From: CAKSQF01 sp051867925
GTDB taxonomy: Bacteria; Bacillota; Clostridia; Oscillospirales; CAG-272
NCBI GenBank assembly: GCA_051867925.1
Contig: JBJDZI010000105.1
Coordinates: 1-35,796 of the forward strand
Direction of reading: 5' to 3'
Length of the DNA stretch: 35,796 nt
In this document: positions 34,490 through 35,796 of the stretch, piece by piece
Numbering within the stretch: the stretch's first letter is position 1
Layout of the letters: every line of letters starts with the position of its first letter
Position numbers and translations under genes: made by a program
Notes under the pieces: generated by a model
The model's database searches: none
Seen by the model: the letters and a program-made list of their open reading frames with translations, nothing else
What the model was told of the DNA's origin: nothing

Positions 34490-35299
34490 ATGTCAAAATT
34501 ACTCCCGACTTGTACGACTCGTACTCAACGGATCCTGCGCATTTGTTTTGCTGTGGCAGGGATTCTCTGCCTTTTGTACTATTGCCTGGTGGGCTTTGTG
34601 GCAGGGCTGATCCACACCTCCATTCTTTTCATCTGGATCATTGGCGGTCTGTTCTTTCTCGCGCTGGCGGCGCTGGTTCCCGTGATCGTGGCTTTCGTAA
34701 AACGGACGAAGAAATGGGTAATCACGCTCATCGCAGTCCTGCCTGCCATTTGCCTGCTGCTCTTCGCAGCGGGTGAGATCGCTATCTTAACTGGATTCAT
34801 ATCTGATTTACCCAACGGAGATGCCGATTATATCGTGATTCTCGGCGCAAAAGTCAACGCGGGCAATCAACCCAGTCTTGCCTTGCAAAGGCGAATCGAG
34901 ACCGCCTATGACTATCTGACAGATCATCCCGCCACCATTGCCATTGCTTCGGGCGGGCAAGGCTCTGACGAGCCGATTAGCGAAGCGCGGTGCATCGCCG
35001 ACGAGTTGATCCGCATGGGCATCGCTCCCGATCGAATCATTTTGGAAGAACGCTCCACCGATACTGCCGAGAATATTCAATACAGTCGGGAACTGATGGA
35101 TGACTCCCCCGATCTTACGGTGCTGATCGTCTCCAACGACTTTCATTGCTTCCGCGCCACCGCCATCGCAAGGCGTCATTTGGATGCCGAGGTGGGACAT
35201 ATCTCTGCAGACAGCGTCTTCTTTCTTCTGCCCCACTATATGGTACGGGAATTTGCAGGACTGACGGTAGATTTCCTGAAAGGAAATCTGAAATTATAA
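34490..35299 (+). CDS. YdcF/SanA-type membrane protein (DUF218)
   Basis: 269 residues. Three or so membrane helices in the first 95 (FAVAGILCLLYYCLVGFVAGL, FIWIIGGLFFLALAALVPVIVAF, WVITLIAVLPAICLLLFAAGEIAI), then a DUF218 domain: DYIVILGAKVNAGNQPSLALQRRIETAYDYL, ASGGQGSDEPISEARCIADELIRMGIAPDRIILEERSTDTAENIQYSRELM, and VLIVSNDFHCFRATAIARRH. Members of the family (SanA, YdcF, ElyC) affect envelope integrity; the biochemical activity is uncertain. AAAGGA lies six bases before the ATG at 34490. An in-frame ATG at 34469 overlaps the stop of the M23-like gene but has no ribosome site. Co-transcribed with that gene, and followed by the repeat array. Confidence 0.9.
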   Translation: MSKLLPTCTTRTQRILRICFAVAGILCLLYYCLVGFVAGLIHTSILFIWIIGGLFFLALAALVPVIVAFVKRTKKWVITLIAVLPAICLLLFAAGEIAILTGFISDLPNGDADYIVILGAKVNAGNQPSLALQRRIETAYDYLTDHPATIAIASGGQGSDEPISEARCIADELIRMGIAPDRIILEERSTDTAENIQYSRELMDDSPDLTVLIVSNDFHCFRATAIARRHLDAEVGHISADSVFFLLPHYMVREFAGLTVDFLKGNLKL

Positions 35300-35317
35300 T
35301 GAATATAGTATTCAATT

Positions 35318-35547
35318 GGGGCTTTGCCCCTCAGAAGCCCCCTTTTGAAAAAAGGGCTTCTGACTGTCGAGAAAGTATCAATTTAGAAAACTGCCAGCCA
35401 AGGAAAGGGGTTGGAGGTCTGATGAGGAATGTAGCAGTCGCTACGCGACAGCTACGAAAAACTTTGGCGTATGAGATGGTTTTCCCCTTCCTCCAGTATT
35501 CTCGTTAACTTTTTCGACAAACTGAGCCCCCTTTTGAAAAAGGGGGC
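35318..35547. repeat. Compound palindromic repeat, copy C (inverted orientation)
   Basis: Same core as copies A and B, but reversed. Left hairpins GGGG/CCCC (35318-35330) and AGAAGCCC/GGGCTTCT (35333-35361) are followed by the core 35365-35519 (155 bases) with ends TGTCGAGAAAG and CTTTTTCGACA. The segment 35365-35415 is the reverse complement of window bases 20-70 with few differences. The loop motif appears reversed at 35459-35482. A 25-base palindrome GTAGC-AGTCGC-TAC-GCGACA-GCTAC (35431-35455) is inserted in one arm of the inner stem and explains the extra length. After the core comes GCCCCCTTTT/AAAAGGGGGC (35526-35547), matching the hairpin on the left side. It begins 18 bases past the YdcF-like stop and may end that transcript. 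Confidence 0.8.
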
Positions 35548-35750
35548 TTCTGACTGTCGGAATCTTCTTGCAAGAAGGTTCCGTGAAAAACGAAGGAAGG
35601 GCGAAACATCTCATACACCGAAGTTATCGCCCTCCCTTCCCCAACCGCCGCACTGCGGCTGCTGCTCCTTCCCTCCTACTTCCTTGGCTGAAGGCAGTCT
35701 ATAATTATATAGTATATCAACAAATTGAGGGCAGCAAATTCTTGCCGCCC
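35548..35750. repeat. Compound palindromic repeat, copy D (forward orientation, interrupted)
   Basis: Forward copy directly after C. The left end starts TTCTGACTGTCGG, then is broken by a hairpin GGAATCTTCTTG/CAAGAAGGTTCC (35559-35582) before the expected AAAAAC resumes. Inner stem arms 35592-35604 and 35627-35639 (GAAGGAAGGGCGA with TCGCCCTCCCTTC, one wobble pair) hold the loop ACATCTCATACACCGAAGTTA. Another small palindrome, GCCGCA-C-TGCGGC (35647-35659), is inserted before the CTTCCTTGGCTGAAGG tract. The right inverted end is decayed (ATATCAACA), and an outer palindrome GGGCAGCAA/TTGCCGCCC (35729-35750) follows. No gene is visible in 35300-35796. Confidence 0.75.
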
Positions 35751-35756
35751 TCAGTC

Positions 35757-35796
35757 TGTCGAAAAAGTCTTTCAGAAAATCGAGAGGAGGGCGAAA
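35757..35796. repeat. Compound palindromic repeat, copy E (left end only, cut by window end)
   Basis: The last 40 bases are identical to bases 31881-31920 of copy B, from the inverted end TGTCGAAAAA through the first arm of the inner stem. It shares the outer palindrome 35729-35750 with copy D. The rest lies outside the window. Confidence 0.85.

Noticed and set aside
35318..35796. CRISPR array in the repeat-rich end
   Set aside because: Copies are few, over 100 bases long, in both orientations and lack regular unique spacers.

Overview
The window looks like chromosomal DNA of a Clostridia-type member of the Bacillota (Firmicutes). Reasons: strong AAAGGAGG-like ribosome sites, sigma-A style promoters, a division class B PBP with two C-terminal PASTA domains, HPr with both His15 and Ser46, and the gene order DUF2232 (YybS-like)-gdpP-rplI-dnaB known from Bacillus. 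MurE keeps the arginine linked with meso-diaminopimelate use. No species can be named from the sequence.

Layout. 1-144 is the right part of a palindromic repeat. 157-14791 (minus strand) is a division and cell wall (dcw) cluster, in transcription order mraZ, rsmH, ftsL-like, PASTA PBP (spoVD/ftsI), murE, murF, mraY, ftsW, murG, ftsQ/divIB, ftsZ, then a lipid/drug-type ABC exporter. It starts from a clear promoter followed by four 10-bp MraZ-box-like repeats. murD, murB, murC and ftsA are not in it. 14915-18346 (minus) holds ptsH, uvrC, rsmD and coaD with their own terminators. 18377-23279 (minus) is one likely operon: flavin reductase-like gene, rimM, trmD, an O-antigen-ligase-like membrane protein and two DUF4330-type proteins. 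The strand switches at 23.2-23.35 kb, where two good promoters diverge. 23357-31772 (plus) carries DUF2232, gdpP, rplI, dnaB, tilS and ftsH, many overlapping by 1-4 bases. 32182-35299 holds a small lipoprotein (minus) and, divergent from it, an M23/LytM-like envelope protein that appears to have lost its zinc ligands, followed by a YdcF/SanA-type (DUF218) membrane protein.

The genes fit one theme: growth and division of the envelope (lipid II synthesis, septal PBP/FtsW, FtsZ ring) alongside replication and translation housekeeping (dnaB, rplI, trmD, rimM, tilS, rsmD, rsmH), c-di-AMP turnover (gdpP) and protein quality control (ftsH).

The most unusual part is not a gene. Three intergenic stretches (1-144, 31789-32171, 35318-35796), all at 3' ends of genes, contain a family of compound palindromes: a 130-155 bp core with terminal inverted repeats TGTCGAAAAA/TTTTTCGACA, an inner hairpin whose arms vary but whose loop (CATCTCATACRCCRAAGTT) is conserved, and outer hairpins that match each other on the two sides of a copy. 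Short palindromes seem to be inserted inside some copies. This resembles a MITE or REP-like family, or a structured nucleic acid element.
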